Shown: one piece after another, positions 1-46,943 of the stretch | How the letters are laid out: each line of letters begins with the position of its first letter | How positions within the stretch are numbered: the first letter of the stretch is position 1 | Assembly: GCA_034508935.3 (NCBI GenBank) | Contig: CM067448.1 | Location: 506,109-570,108 of the forward strand | Reading direction: 5' to 3' | From: Berghia stephanieae | Lineage: Eukaryota; Mollusca; Gastropoda; Nudibranchia; Aeolidiidae | Length of the DNA stretch: 64,000 nt | Translations under genes and position numbers: made by a program | The notes under the pieces: generated by a model | What the model was told of the DNA's origin: nothing | Database searches by the model: none | What the model saw: only the letters and a program-made list of their open reading frames with translations

Positions 1-225
1 AGATAATGAAGAGAGCCGAGGCTACCAAGTCGAACGACATCGTCAATAGATTTAGGACTTGCAATGTGTTATGCGTCTTATTAGGTCAAATTGTGCAGAC
101 GCCACGTTTTGATGCTGTCCAAATATGTCAACACATTAGAAAACTAACAAAAATGGTTCAAAATCTTTATTATAAGGCAGGGGACTGTCATCCATCAACC
201 CAAGAAGAAGATGAAGAAGTAGGGT
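1..225 (+). other. possible terminal exon of an unrecognised upstream gene
   Basis: An open frame runs from near the window edge to a TGA just before a purine microsatellite. It encodes about 73 residues with mixed composition (for example LLGQIVQTPRFDAVQICQH), which looks more protein-like than the surrounding intergenic DNA. I do not recognise the family. The last residues (EEDEEVG) already merge into the adjacent AAG/AGG tract. An alternative is chance: the reverse strand has an AATAAA (+ positions 165-170), so the stretch could instead be untranslated DNA. No splice acceptor can be judged because the window starts here. Confidence 0.2.
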
Positions 226-434
226 GAGGAGGAGGAGGAGGAGGAGGAGGAGGAGGAGGAGGAGGAGGAGGAGGAGGAGGAGGAGGAGGAGGAAGAAGAA
301 GAAGAAGAAGAAGAAGAAGAAGAAGAAGAAGAAGAAGAAGAAGAAGACGAAGAAGAAGAAGAAGAAGAAGAAGAAGAAGAAAGAAGAAGAAGAAGAAGAA
401 GAAGAAGAAGAAGAAGAAGAAGAAGAAGAAGAAG
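226..434. repeat. (AGG)n-(AAG)n polypurine microsatellite
   Basis: About 210 bp of almost pure purine on the + strand: AGG repeats to about 291, then AAG repeats with a few interruptions. The Arg, Lys and Glu homopolymer frames here are artefacts of the repeat. A mirror-symmetric purine tract such as this can form triplex DNA. Confidence 0.97.
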
Positions 435-559
435 CCTCCTGTATAGGATTTTATTATGAAGTACTTTCCACCAAATTTATGCCATATCTCTCTATCCTGG
501 GAAATTGTTGTCGCTCCACCACATATAGGTTGGCAGAAGGTAGGGAGACGTAGGGGGAA

Positions 560-642
560 GAAATATCTGACGTTGCGTGGATTCGAACTGGGTGCGTTTG
601 CTTCGGATGCTCCAACGACTACCAACTGAGGTTACGGATAGA
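560..642 (-). repeat. tRNA-like SINE head
   Basis: Read on the minus strand this has a box A-like ACCTCAGTTGGTAG followed about 40 nt later by a box B-like GTTCGAATCC. It does not close into a complete tRNA with a CCA-adjacent acceptor stem, so I call it the head of a tRNA-derived SINE rather than a working tRNA gene. Confidence 0.5.
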
Positions 643-684
643 CCTCTGGAGTCTTTTCATTCTTGCTACTCTTTTTTCTTGGAA

Positions 685-737
685 CCACGAGAAGTCGCAT
701 GCTCATGCGCAGTGGATTTGTTTACACGGACGTCAAG
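685..737 (+). promoter_or_regulatory. candidate CEP89 promoter/5' UTR with NRF1-like motif
   Basis: Just before the proposed start codon is GCATGCTCATGCGCAGTGG, which contains CATGCGCAG, close to the NRF1 consensus GCGCATGCGC. A GACGTCA sequence lies at about 730, seven bases before the ATG. Such motifs are common in TATA-less housekeeping promoters. No TATA box is evident. Function is inferred from position only. Confidence 0.35.
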
Positions 738-36531
<35,794 letters not shown>

Positions 36532-37500
36532 TGTTTTTTTTTCAATTAGATTAGAATATTTTAATAACCCAGATACACAAATCACCACTTATAAAATTCT
36601 ACACAGAAATCTGTGGCTTTTTTAATATTTTAGTAATTACTTCATCAAATTTGACTGTGGCAGCCATATTTATATTTATATCAAAGAAACAGTTGGCGAC
36701 ATGGATGAAATGTAAACAAGTATTTTTCCATATCCTTCCTTGAAACAAACAATTGTAAAACACGTGGAGTGTGATGAAATCGTGGGAATGGGAATGCACT
36801 CTGTGTAAATGTGTAAATCTCTGGCCCTGAGTTTTAACCTGATAAAACTTGAAAAAGTCTGTCTTTGGTAAAAAAAAAAAAAAAAAAAAAAGATATCACT
36901 CAACTGATGAGTTATGGTTCTTTGTTTTTATTCTTTTCATTGGAAATATTACGGTTGAGAAAAAATTTGTAGCATTTTATCCTTGTTTTCTGTGTTATTT
37001 TACATTGGATTCTCTCATCTTCAATACAGTGTTGGTTATCAGGTTGATGTGTTGGCTTATAGATTTGATACCGCTTGGCCAGTTTTTCTTTGTAATATGA
37101 AAGTTGCTGATCTGTGGATGTTTGTAATTTCTATCTGGTGTGTAAAACGGTTTCAAATCAAAAACAAAAATGTGAGTTGGATGGTGTGCTATTCCATTAC
37201 AACGGCTACTCCAGCTCATCAGAAAATAAGTAATCTGGCATGGCGGTTTTTGGCATTGCTTGCAGCCGCAAAAAATTGCAAAATATCACTGATTTGCATT
37301 GCGGCTGAGTTTTTATGAAAATTAATCGCATTTTTTTGCAAATTTCATGTAAATTTGGCTGTTTTTAGCTTTCAAAATTTGGGATTTTTTTTTTTTTTTC
37401 AAAAACCTGTCATGTCAAAGTAATGTTGAAACGTTCAGCCGTCGGTCTCGTCTGTCTTGACCACAATCAGAGATCTTCAGTACTCTGAACAAAACATGAA
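36532..37500 (+). other. CEP89 3' flank / probable 3' UTR
   Basis: AT-rich, no ORF of interest. An A-run lies at 36870-36891. No AATAAA is seen until 37752. Confidence 0.5.
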
Positions 37501-37501
37501 T

Positions 37502-37713
37502 TAAAAATTTTGGCCAGAAAACTCGTCCTTCAAATATCGATCAATTAAAAAGAATTTTAAATTCAATAATCTTGTCAAACACTTTCAAACCTGGGAGTTC
37601 CTTGAAGATTTCATGACGTCCCAGGTGTGAGAGTTTTTTTTTTTACAAGATGAGGGTCTTTTTAATCAATTGATATTTGAAGGACGATTTTTCTGGCCAG
37701 AATTTTTAACATG
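37502..37713. mobile_element. foldback MITE, family M1
   Basis: The arms TTTTGGCCAGAAAACTCGTC and GGACGATTTTTCTGGCCAGA are inverted, with a CCTGGGA/TCCCAGG stem around the loop. It may be part of the CEP89 3' UTR. Confidence 0.78.
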
Positions 37714-37751
37714 TACCTTTTTATTCAGAGTGGGGATGAGAGGACAAACCC

Positions 37752-37757
37752 AATAAA
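37752..37757 (+). terminator. candidate CEP89 polyadenylation signal
   Basis: First canonical AATAAA downstream of the stop codon on the + strand that I noticed. Assigned by position only. Confidence 0.3.
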
Positions 37758-38395
37758 ATAATAAATGAAGAAATGTTTTAAAATTCAGGAATTTCAATGT
37801 TAACATTTTTTTAGAAGGGACGAGAAACAAAAGTAATATTTAGTCTCTCATTTATTTGAATCAAAACATGTTCCAACATTGCACAGGAACTGGAAATTTA
37901 TTGGAATTTCATAAACTGGTGAGAAGGAATTCTTCAATTATGAAGATGAAAAATGTCTGCTGTAATTATTTATGTTACTTGTGTGTTGTACTTAAAATTA
38001 TAAATATATCATATGTATATTGAATCTATTTTACTAGCATTTCTGTGATATCATTATCTATTCATATAAATTGTATTTATCATCATCATCATCATCTATC
38101 ATCTATCATCTATCATATTGGTCATTGTGAAAGTACAGTCGAACCCTGTTAACCCAATACATGATTGACATTGACACATGCTTAGCCGTGAGAGATGTGT
38201 AGAACCGGCAAGATACACAGTTCATGACGTGGTGTATGACTCAAAGATACACATTGCATGGCACGGTGTGTGAATCAATGTATTAGCTCTAGGTTTTTCC
38301 CTGGCCATGGTTAGAGTCCTTAGCCACATGGGAAACAGACAAAATTGTGCTGACATGACCTCAAAGTGTCACAAAATTTAGGGAAAAAAAGATAC

Positions 38396-38705
38396 TTGAG
38401 CTTTTATATAGTGGAATATCTACTAAACGTGCTCAAAGCGCTTTACAACGGGTCCCTAGCTAACAGCAACACTTAACATGTAGGACAAAAATGACACCCG
38501 TTAGGTGATATTATAATTTTGTTGGAACAAAGACAGCGCTGTTAAGGGCCAGGTTCTCATTTGACACTCCGAGTCCGAGTCCGAGTCCGGTGAGAGAATG
38601 TGAGTAAAGAGCCTTGTCCACGGAGGCAACCACTCAGAGCAGTACTCGAACCCTGGACCTTCTTATCCATAGACGAGTTTCATACCACAAGACCACACTC
38701 ATCAT
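38396..38705 (-). repeat. tRNA-derived SINE, family A
   Basis: A near-complete copy with the tail GAGCTTTTATATAGTGGAAT at the left. The head side contains ACTCGAACCCTGGACCTTCT. The stretch GAGTCCGAGTCCGAGTCCG is a small internal expansion. Confidence 0.8.
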
Positions 38706-38867
38706 TTCCCAGCATTTATGTCAAATCTCTATCTGATATTATTTCACTCAATATTTTTCTCTTCATTCCCAAACACTCTAAGCAATCTCTTCCTTTCTTG
38801 TTTACATTTCAATGCTTGGTCTGATTTTATCATGTTTACCGTCTGTGTTATTATTTGGTTCCAACAG

Positions 38868-39413
38868 AAAATGTGTCAGTGTCATTGTTGATGTTGAATA
38901 TCTGAAAATGTGTCATTGTTGATGTTGAATATCTGAAAATGTGTCATTGTTGATGTGGAATATCTGAAAATGTGTCATTGTTGATGTTGAATATCTGAAA
39001 ATGTGTCATTGTTGATGTTGAATATCTGAAAATGTGTCATTGTTGATGTGGAATATCTGAAAATGTGTCATTGTTGATGTTGAATATCTGAAAATGTGTC
39101 ATTGTTGATGTTGAATATCTGAAAATGTGTCATTGTTGATGTTGAATATCTGAAAATGTGTCATTGTTGATGTTGAATATCTGAAAATGTGTCATTGTTG
39201 ATGTTGAATATCTGAAAATGTGTCATTGTTGATGTTGAATATCTGAAAATGTGTCATTGTTGATGTGAAATATCTGAAAATGTGTCATTGTTGATGTTGA
39301 ATATCTGAAAATCTGTCATTGTTGATGTTGAATATCTGAAAATGTGTCATTGTTGATGTTGAATATCTGAAAATGTGTCATTGTTGATGTGGAATATCTG
39401 AAAATGTGTTTAT
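38868..39413. repeat. 31-bp minisatellite, about 17 copies
   Basis: Unit GAAAATGTGTCATTGTTGAT plus GTTGAATATCT. GTTGAAT and GTGGAAT variants occur at regular spacing, roughly every third unit at first, hinting at a higher-order unit. Confidence 0.95.
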
Positions 39414-39530
39414 CAAACAGAGACAGACAAAACAAAATTAAATCATCCCAAAAAAATCAGGAAGTCTCAGGTTCCAGTGCTTGTTCAGGCTGGCTGATTT
39501 TTTAAAATACTATTTTCCTTTCTCCTTTGT
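39412..39530. mobile_element. foldback MITE, family M2 (partial)
   Basis: Left CAGAGACAGACAAAACAAAA...ATCATCCCAAAAAAATCAGG and right CAGGCTGGCTGATTTTTTAA. It abuts the 31-bp array. The right arm is short. Confidence 0.55.
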
Positions 39531-40340
39531 AATCAAGAGGTTTGAGGTTCCATCCCCAGTTAACGCAGGGATGATTATTTGTTGTATTTTGATGGTTTTT
39601 CTTTGTTAGTCTCTGCTTCATACTCAAGCCATTGTCTCCGTGTTTAGGATCCAAATAGCTACTAGTACCAGGTACGTTTATTAACGTGTGTGTGAAATTA
39701 AAGAGGTCATAGGATCTGATTAAGCAGAGAGAGAAATACTAGAAATGTTATAGTTCAGCCCTCATAAATATGATAGGGAAAATAAAACGTGGGGAGCAGG
39801 CACTGATGCCAGATAAAAATCTGAGGCACGGGCAAGTCAGAAAGAAATACATCAGGAGAGAGAATAATTCGAAGCTAAAAATTGACCTTTTTCATTGGTC
39901 AATCAAATAAGATGATTTGTGTGTGTGAGGGGGGGGGGGGGGGAAGAGGGGTTCTTTTATAAAAGAGCAGGGGGGGGGGGGCGTCAGTAATTTGTTCTTA
40001 CACTAAAATTGACCTGAAAATGCAGCAATTGTCATTAAACGTTAAAATACAACTGTTCAACTTCTTACATTTTTTGCCTGCTGCCACTGTGAATTGTGGG
40101 ATACATACATAGTCATAGCTTACTGAAATGGTTTTTACTCGTGTCACAATGATTCTGTTTGAGCCATGAATGTTGCGTATTTTTCTCTCTCTTCCTCTTG
40201 ACGTTGTGATCGGTGTGAGTGATGTTGTCATAGATATCAACTATTTTACATCATTATTTTTTGGCTTTTTGTTGACATTTACCTAGACGTTTAGACGTTG
40301 TATTTTAAAATGATTTGAGACGATTTGATATGATAAACGT
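39531..40340. other. intergenic, no gene seen
   Basis: AT-rich intergenic DNA with two G-runs near 39930 and 39970. An (ATT)n tract begins at about 40350 and runs to 40413. Confidence 0.6.
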
Positions 40341-40352
40341 TTTACTGGTTCG

Positions 40353-40415
<63 letters not shown>

Positions 40416-40613
40416 TGTTGTTGTTTTTATTGATTTTAAAAGTTATTTTACTCTACTGCACGATGATAATTGTGTGTCCAATTTGGAACAACTACAAACT
40501 ATTTACATCATTTCTAACGGTGCTTCTGTATATAGAATTAGTTATTATATTTATATTTGTATATTATTATTATTATTATTGTCTTACAATTAATCTCATT
40601 TGAATCCAAGCCA

Positions 40614-41141
40614 TCTGGGTGGGGTTCCCTACCTCCACAGTGGGCAGGGAGGTACTTACCGTGTCTTCTATCCCCGTATATCTGTTTTCCAACTTGCTTT
40701 CTGTCTTTGTCTTGGTGTGAGATTGCTCGGTTTTGTCCCGACCCTGGCCGGAGTCTTTGACTGGGAAGGAAACAGTCAAATGCATAGTTATTGTTTTGGG
40801 AGATGATATTTTTTTCCTTGTAAATCATCTCTCTGTAATGTGTTATTATATTTGTTATTTTTAATGTATAATGCAAGCATTTGAGTGTATTCCTCTTTGT
40901 TGGATTTTGTGCTTGTGTCTGGATGAGACTTATAGGTGATCTCAAACTAAGTGCATTGGTGGTATGCTCTTGGAATCTACATCTGATCCCTATTTGTTAC
41001 CAGTTCCCCCTATGTCTTACTTTTTCTTGGGTGCTTTAATTGTAATTCTAGAACGTTTTACTATCCCATTTTTTTCCTTTTTACTGGCGCTGATATGACC
41101 TTAATGTGTTGCAAGCGCCGTAAAACCCTTAAAAACAAACA
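40614..41141 (+). mobile_element. retroposon family R, complete copy
   Basis: A 528-bp copy with a 10-bp target-site duplication ATCCAAGCCA (40604-40613 and 41142-41151). The 5' end is TCTGGGTGGGGTTCC. The 3' end is GCAAGCGCCGTAAAACCC then TTAAAAACAAACA. No ORF longer than chance. The A-rich tail and duplication point to LINE-type target-primed reverse transcription. Confidence 0.85.
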
Positions 41142-41338
41142 ATCCAAGCCACCGTCTGGTTTGGGACAGACGTCCATGGATCTTCATGCCCTCCATTCTT
41201 CTTTCCTATTCTTCCACGTTACTATCTGTCCTCGTCCTAGAAGGACACCACTGAGTTTTGCCCCAGCAGTGGCTGGAATCTTTTTTTGACTGAGAGGAAA
41301 ACAGTATTTTTGATTGTTTTTACTACAAATACTACGAT

Positions 41339-41439
41339 TACTATTATACTACTACTACTACTACCATACTACTACTCCTAATACCATACTACTACTACTA
41401 CTACTACTACTACAACAACTATTACTACTACTACTACTA
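41339..41439. repeat. (TAC)n microsatellite
   Basis: About 100 bp of TAC repeats. It resumes at 42523 on the other side of the TIR element. Confidence 0.93.
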
Positions 41440-42520
41440 GACCTGTAAATGAGCTCATTAAAAATTGACTGAGACTGAACCGCACTGAAACTCTTTGTAT
41501 CAGAAAAATCCAAAGAATCGAGATAACAATAACAGTAAACAGCAAGCTCACTTGAGCAAAACAATGGCAGAAAACTAATTTACGTGGGAATGAATTAGGC
41601 TACTTACAATTGTTTCTTATAATTAGGTACCCAATCAGTGAAGAAACAGTCAACCAGTTTGTTTACAACGTGAGGCAATTGAGATGTGCTTGTAGCAATC
41701 ATATAACTTTCGATTTGAAGATGTCTTCATAACGCACTTCCGGCTTTCGTATTAAACTTTTTTAATACTTTTATGTTCCACCAAGTAAATGTGGTCAATT
41801 TTGGCTTAGACGAAACAGTGAAATTTATCGCTCAGCGGCTCAGTTAAAATTGGCTACCATTGGGATCATGAAAGGTTTGGAAAGTGAAAAGATAATTTCA
41901 CCAAGGCTGAGTGAAAATACACTGGGGTGTGTTCAGACACGGCAATTCTAAGAAGCGTCGCTTAGCCGTGGCAATATATCCATCATAAATATAAACGGCC
42001 CTTGAGCTATGCATAGCACTGTGGAACATTCCTGTGTGAAAATACACTGGGGTGTGTTCAGACACGGCAATTCTAAGAAGCGTCGCTTAGCCGTGGCAAT
42101 ATATCCATCGTAAATATAAACGGCCCTTGAGCTATGCATAGCACTGTGGAACATTCCTGTGTGAAAATACACTGGGGTGTGTTCAGACACGGCAATTCTA
42201 AGAAGCGTCGCTTAGCCGTGGCAATATATCCATCGTAAATATAAACGGCCCTTGAGCTATGCATAGCACTGTGGAACGTTCCCGTGTGAAAATACACTGG
42301 GGTGTGTTCAGACACGGCAATTCTAAGAAGCGTCGCTTAGCCGTGGCAATATATCCATCGTAAATATAAACGGCCCTTGAGCTATGCGTAGCGCTGTGGA
42401 ACGTTCCTAATTACTTTACGGTCATTCGACTACGATTCATGAATTCTTTCTTTCTTCTTTTTTTAATATTTGAATTTGACGAATTGACTGATTTCTGTTA
42501 ATTGACAGAATTTACAGGTC
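41440..42520. mobile_element. 1,081-bp TIR element carrying 125-bp tandem repeats
   Basis: Perfect 11-bp terminal inverted repeats, GACCTGTAAAT at the left and ATTTACAGGTC at the right, are flanked by TA on each side and inserted in a (TAC)n tract. No transposase frame is visible. The centre holds the four-copy array at 41909-42409. Confidence 0.7.
41909..42409. repeat. 125-bp tandem repeat, four copies
   Basis: Units start at 41909, 42034, 42159 and 42284, with GTGTGAAAATACACTGGGGT as the start. Each unit has a hairpin-forming segment (CTAAGAAGCGTCGCTTAG) and most have the perfect palindrome GCTATGCATAGC. Copies differ at only a handful of positions. Confidence 0.96.
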
Positions 42521-42724
42521 TATACTACTACTACTGCTATGATTATTATTGTTTTAACAAGTTCTATTTGTAACTTTTTCATTGAAACTTGTAAACAGAC
42601 AAAATCTACATCCACAAATGTCTTCCTTCCTCACCAATCCCGTCCCTATTCTCTGATGCATAAATTGTACTCTTTTTAAAAGATAAACAAATAACAGATT
42701 TAACCCTTAATACCTTTCTGACAT

Positions 42725-42830
42725 AACATTCTTGTACAGTCACCGTGGCTAATGCCTGGGTTATTTCAGTCTGGCTTTGACAAAGACTGACATTTCCCGT
42801 GGGAATCAAAGGGAATTTTATTTCAATTTT
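42725..42830 (+). repeat. SINE family D, 3' fragment
   Basis: CACCGTGGCTAATGCCTGGG and CATTTCCCGTGGGAATCAAA match the family D 3' half. Confidence 0.6.
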
Positions 42831-42973
42831 AATGAAAATGTTTTATATTGATGGAAAAGACCATAACGGGTGTTTCTATGATGACGTTTTTAACCTCAAC
42901 CCTCTTCAGTCATTTGGGATTTGGACTAATATCTTGCCATACTCTTTTTAAAAATATATATTACACCTTTATT

Positions 42974-43141
42974 GAAAAATTGGGCCATAAAACTCGTCCT
43001 TCAAATATCGATCAATTAAAATGACCCTCGTCTTGTCAAAAACTCTCAAACCTGCCAGTCTTCAAAGAGGTCCCAGGTTTGAGAGTTTTTGCCAAGACGA
43101 GAGTCGTTTTGAAGGACAAGTTTTCTGACCGATTTTTTAAA
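42974..43141. mobile_element. foldback MITE, family M1
   Basis: The arms carry ACTCGTCCTTCAAATATCGA and its imperfect complement GTTTTGAAGGACAAGTTTTC. The loop stem is AGGTCCCAGGTTTGAGAG opposite CTCTCAAACCTG. Confidence 0.75.
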
Positions 43142-43171
43142 AAACGTTTTGGGTTTTTTTTCTTTTTAAAG

Positions 43172-43431
43172 TACGGCAGATGTTTGATGACAGGATGTTT
43201 GTTTGTTTGGCGACCCTTGACCTCCAAAGACATCAATACGGCAGATGTTTGATGACAGGATGTTTGTTTGTTTGGCGACCCTTGACCTCCAAAGACATCA
43301 ATACGGCAGATGTTTGATGACAGGATGTTTGTTTGTTTGGCGACCCTTGACCTCCAAAGACATCAATACGGCAGATGTTTGATGACAGGATGTTTGTTTG
43401 TTTGGCGACCCTTGACCTCAAAAGACATCAA
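43172..43431. repeat. 65-bp minisatellite, four copies
   Basis: Unit TACGGCAGATGTTTGATGAC then AGGATGTTTGTTTGTTTGGC and GACCCTTGACCTCCAAAGAC plus ATCAA. Copies are nearly identical. Confidence 0.95.
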
Positions 43432-43557
43432 ATGTATCAGTATTTTTTGTTGTCAACGTTTGTACTCTATCTTTGACCTCTTGAAGTCGGAAATAAATTA
43501 TTTTTATGACAGTCAAACTCATCTGTCATCTCCACATGTTTATATTGTCAAGCTCCA

Positions 43558-44573
43558 GTCACCATGGGTGGGGTTCCTGACCTCCCATAGTGGGCAGGTA
43601 GGCACTTACTGCGTTTTCTATCCGCCTATATCTGCTTCCAACAAGCTTTCTTTCTTTGTCTTGGAATGAGATTACTTAGTTTTGTCCAGGCCCTGGCCCG
43701 GACCCTGGCTGAGAGGGAAACAGTCGAATATATTGTTAAGTTTGTGAGATTATATTTTTTCTCCCTTATAAATCATCTCCCTGTTATGTTTTGTTTACGT
43801 TTTTACATATGATTTGTAAACATGTGATTGTATTCCTCTTACTGGTGACCTGCACTAGTGTCTGGATCAGACTTTTAGGTGATTTAAACTAAGTCTTACC
43901 TTTTCTTGGGTGCTTTAATTGTAATTCTAGAACTTTTGACTATCCCTTTTTCTTCCTATTTACTGGTGCTGATATGACCTTAATGTGTTGCAAGCGACGT
44001 ATGTTTCTTTTGTTTTTAAGAGTTTTAATTTTACGGCGATTGCAACACATTAAGGTCATCTCAGCGCCAGTAAAAAAGAAGAAAATGGGATAGTAAAAAG
44101 TTTCAGAATTACAATTAAAGCACCCAAGAAAGGTAAGACAAAGGGAAATTGGTTCAAATAGGAAACAGATGTAGATTCCAAGAGCACACCATCAAAGTAC
44201 TTAATTTGAGATCACCTAAAAGTCTCATCCAGACACAAGCACAGGTCCCAACTAAGAGGAATACACTCAAATGTTTAAAAATCATATATAATATTTAAAC
44301 AAAACAATACAGTGCATAACAGGGAGATGATTTACAAGGAAAAAAATATCATCTCCCAAAACTCTAACTATACATTTGACTGTTTCCCTCCCAGCTAGGA
44401 TATCCAGCCAGGGCCAGGGCCAGGACAAAACCAAGTAATCTCATTCCAAGACAAAGACAGAAAGCATGTTGGAAAACAGACATAGGGGGATAGAAGACAC
44501 AGTATGTACCTCCCTGCCCACTATGGGAGCAAGTGCCGTAAAAGTAAAAGCCTTAAAAACAAAAAAACAAATT
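43558..44573 (+). mobile_element. retroposon family R, + copy split by an inverted copy
   Basis: The + copy starts TGGGTGGGGTTCCTGACC near 43564 and reads to GCAAGCGACGTA near 44001. Its tail resumes at about 44526 (GCAAGTGCCGTAAAA...CCTTAAAAACAAAA). Outer duplication CAGTCACCA / CAGTAACCA (one mismatch) flanks the whole. The inner copy is listed next. Confidence 0.75.
44004..44525 (-). mobile_element. retroposon family R, inner inverted copy
   Basis: Oligo-T-rich left end, then TTACGGCGATTGCAACACAT, and a right end CTGCCCACTATGGGA. It sits in the tail of the + copy. The duplicated target is GCAAGCGACGTA / GCAAGTGCCGTA (two mismatches). The two copies face each other, so the locus is a roughly 1-kb imperfect palindrome. 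Confidence 0.75.
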
Positions 44574-44920
44574 GACAGTAACCAGTTGGGTTATCCTCAT
44601 CATACTTGAGTATTTGTCCGTTGTGTCCAGTCAGTGTAGGCAAATCCCAGTGATAAAACTACCAAGCCAACCAATTTCATGTACAATTATTATATATCAT
44701 ATCGTCCACAATATCCTAGAGAAATCTATGACAATTATATAGGACAGCAAAATAAATAAAAATAAATCCGTGAGATATTGTGAAGCAAAATCATTTTTAT
44801 ATCCAACAATTTGATATACACATGTGTCCAGCACTTTGACAAACACACACACACGCACACACACACACACACACACAAACACATAAGCATGTAAAAAAAT
44901 CTCAAACCGTAACATCAACA

Positions 44921-45055
44921 TGCCAGAAAAAGCAGAAAGAAAAACCGAAGAACAAATCGCCCCCAAAAAATTCAAGCTGTCCCGAGACCGGGATGATTTT
45001 TGTGAAGATTTTTTCTTGTATTTCTTGTGTTTCTGCTTTGCCTGGGACTGTCTGA
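44921..45055. mobile_element. foldback MITE, family M2
   Basis: ATGCCAGAAAAAGCAGAAAG at the left, GTTTCTGCTTTGCCTGG at the right, and AATCGCCCCCAAAAAATTC inside. Its right end leads straight into the next 31-bp array, which appears to have grown from the MITE flank. Confidence 0.6.
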
Positions 45056-45196
45056 CGCAGACCCTTTCAGAATTGGGACTGTTTGGCGCAGACCCTTTCA
45101 GAATTGGGACTGTCTGACGCAGACCCTTTCAGAATTGGGACTGTCTGATGCAGACCCTTTCAGAATTGGGACTGTCTGATGCAGACCCTTTCAGAA
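45036..45196. repeat. 31-bp minisatellite, five copies
   Basis: Unit GGGACTGTCTGACGCAGACC plus CTTTCAGAATT. The GACTGT/GCAGACC...TTTCAGA sequence resembles the flank after the M2 copy at 35950 (ACTG...CAGACTTTTTCAGATC). Confidence 0.93.
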
Positions 45197-45502
45197 TTCT
45201 ACCTGGACCACAGTGCCTGCCCCTAATATGTAAGCATGTAATAAAATGGGTAGGAAATGGTACAGAGTAATAGACATAGAGTTTGTATAGGCATTTATTT
45301 GACACCACATTTTGTTTAAATGCTGACTGATTGGCTGTAAGAACGACAAGACAACATTGACCAAGACACACCAACATCAACCAAGACACCAACACCTTTA
45401 ACATTGGAATCAACAAATTTATACAAAAACATCCACAATGAGCTTTAAAATTGAGGGGAGGACTCCAGATATAGGAAGTGGTCACAGTGATTACCAACTA
45501 TG

Positions 45503-46012
45503 TTTGTTTGTTTTTAATAGTTTTACGGCGCTTGATTAGGTCATATCAGCGGCAGTAAAAAGGAAAAAAAAATGGAAAGTAAAAACAGTCTAGATGTACA
45601 ATTAAAAGGACTTGATGGAAAAGTAAGACAAAGGGAAATGGTAAATAGGGAACAGATGTAGATTCCAAGAGGACATTATCAAGGTATTTGGTTTGAGATC
45701 ACCTAAAAGTCTCATCCAGACACAAGCACAAGATCCCACTAAGAGGAATACACTTAAAAGTTTACCAATCATTTGTAATATGTAAACAGAACATAAAATA
45801 GTGCATAAGAGAGATGATTTACATGGAAAAAATATCATCTCTCAAAACTAACTAAACATTTTTCTGTTTCCCTCTCAGCCAAGAACCCCAGCCAGGGCTA
45901 GGACAAAACCAAGTAATCTCATTCCAAGACAAAGACAGAAAGCAATCGGAAAACAGATAAGGGGGATATAAGACACGGCAAGTGCCTCCCTGCCCACTAT
46001 GGGAGACCAGGA
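45503..46012 (-). mobile_element. retroposon family R, complete copy
   Basis: A 510-bp copy with a 13-bp target-site duplication ATTACCAACTATG (45490-45502 and 46013-46025). Oligo-T-rich left end, right end CACTATGGGAGACCAG. Confidence 0.85.
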
Positions 46013-46101
46013 ATTACCAACTATGAAGATGATGATGATGATGATGATGCTGGAGACAAGAGATCCCCAATTCATCAAGTACGGCATCATCCGTATCCAC
46101 T

Positions 46102-46943
46102 CCACACAATTCATACAAATGCCTGACACAATTCATACAAATGCCTGACACAATTCACACAAATGCCTGACACAATTCATACAAATGCCTGTCACAATTC
46201 ATACAAATGCCTGACGCAATTCATACAAATGCCTGTCACAATTCATACAAATGCCTGACACAATTCATACAAATGCCTGACACAATTCATACAAATGCCT
46301 GACACAATTCATACAAATGCCTGACACAATTCATACAAATGCCTGACACAATTCATACAAATGCCTGTCACAATTCATACAAATGCCTGTCACAATTCAT
46401 ATAAATGCCTGTCACAATTCATACAAATGCCTGTCACAATTCATACAAATGTCTGACACAATTCATACAAATGCCTGACACAATTCATACAAATGCCTGT
46501 CACAATTCACACAAATGCCTGTCACAATTCATACAAATGCCTGACACAATTCATACAAATGACTGACACAATTCACACAAATGCCTGTCACAATTCATAC
46601 AAATGCCTGACACAATTCATACAAATGCCTGTCACAATTCATACAAATGCCTGACACAAATGCCTGTCACAATTCATACAAATGCCTGACACAATTCATA
46701 CAAATGCCTGACACAATTCATACAAATGCCTGGCACAATTCACACAAATGCCTGACACAATTCATACAAATGCCCGACACAATTCATACAAATGTCTGGC
46801 ACAATTCATACAAATGCCTGACACAAATGCCTGTCACAATTCATACAAATGCCTGTCACAATTCATACAAATGCCTGACACAATTCATACAAATGCCTGA
46901 CACAATTCACACAAATGCCTGACACAATTCATACAAATGCCTG
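46102..46943. repeat. 22-bp minisatellite, left block (about 38 copies)
   Basis: Unit CAATTCATACAAATGCCTGA plus CA. Some units carry an 11-bp shorter form (ACAAATGCCTG repeated). The same array continues at 47282. Confidence 0.96.

Noticed and set aside
188-625. Poly-Arg, Lys, Glu, Pro and Leu frames
   Set aside because: They are translations of the (AGG)n/(AAG)n microsatellite and not a gene. The same applies to homopolymer frames at 3435, 6815, 11703, 13449 and 61726.
44920-45117. A 65-residue frame starting MPEKAERKTEEQ
   Set aside because: It lies in a foldback MITE and the adjoining 31-bp array. Its lysine-rich look comes from the A-rich arm.
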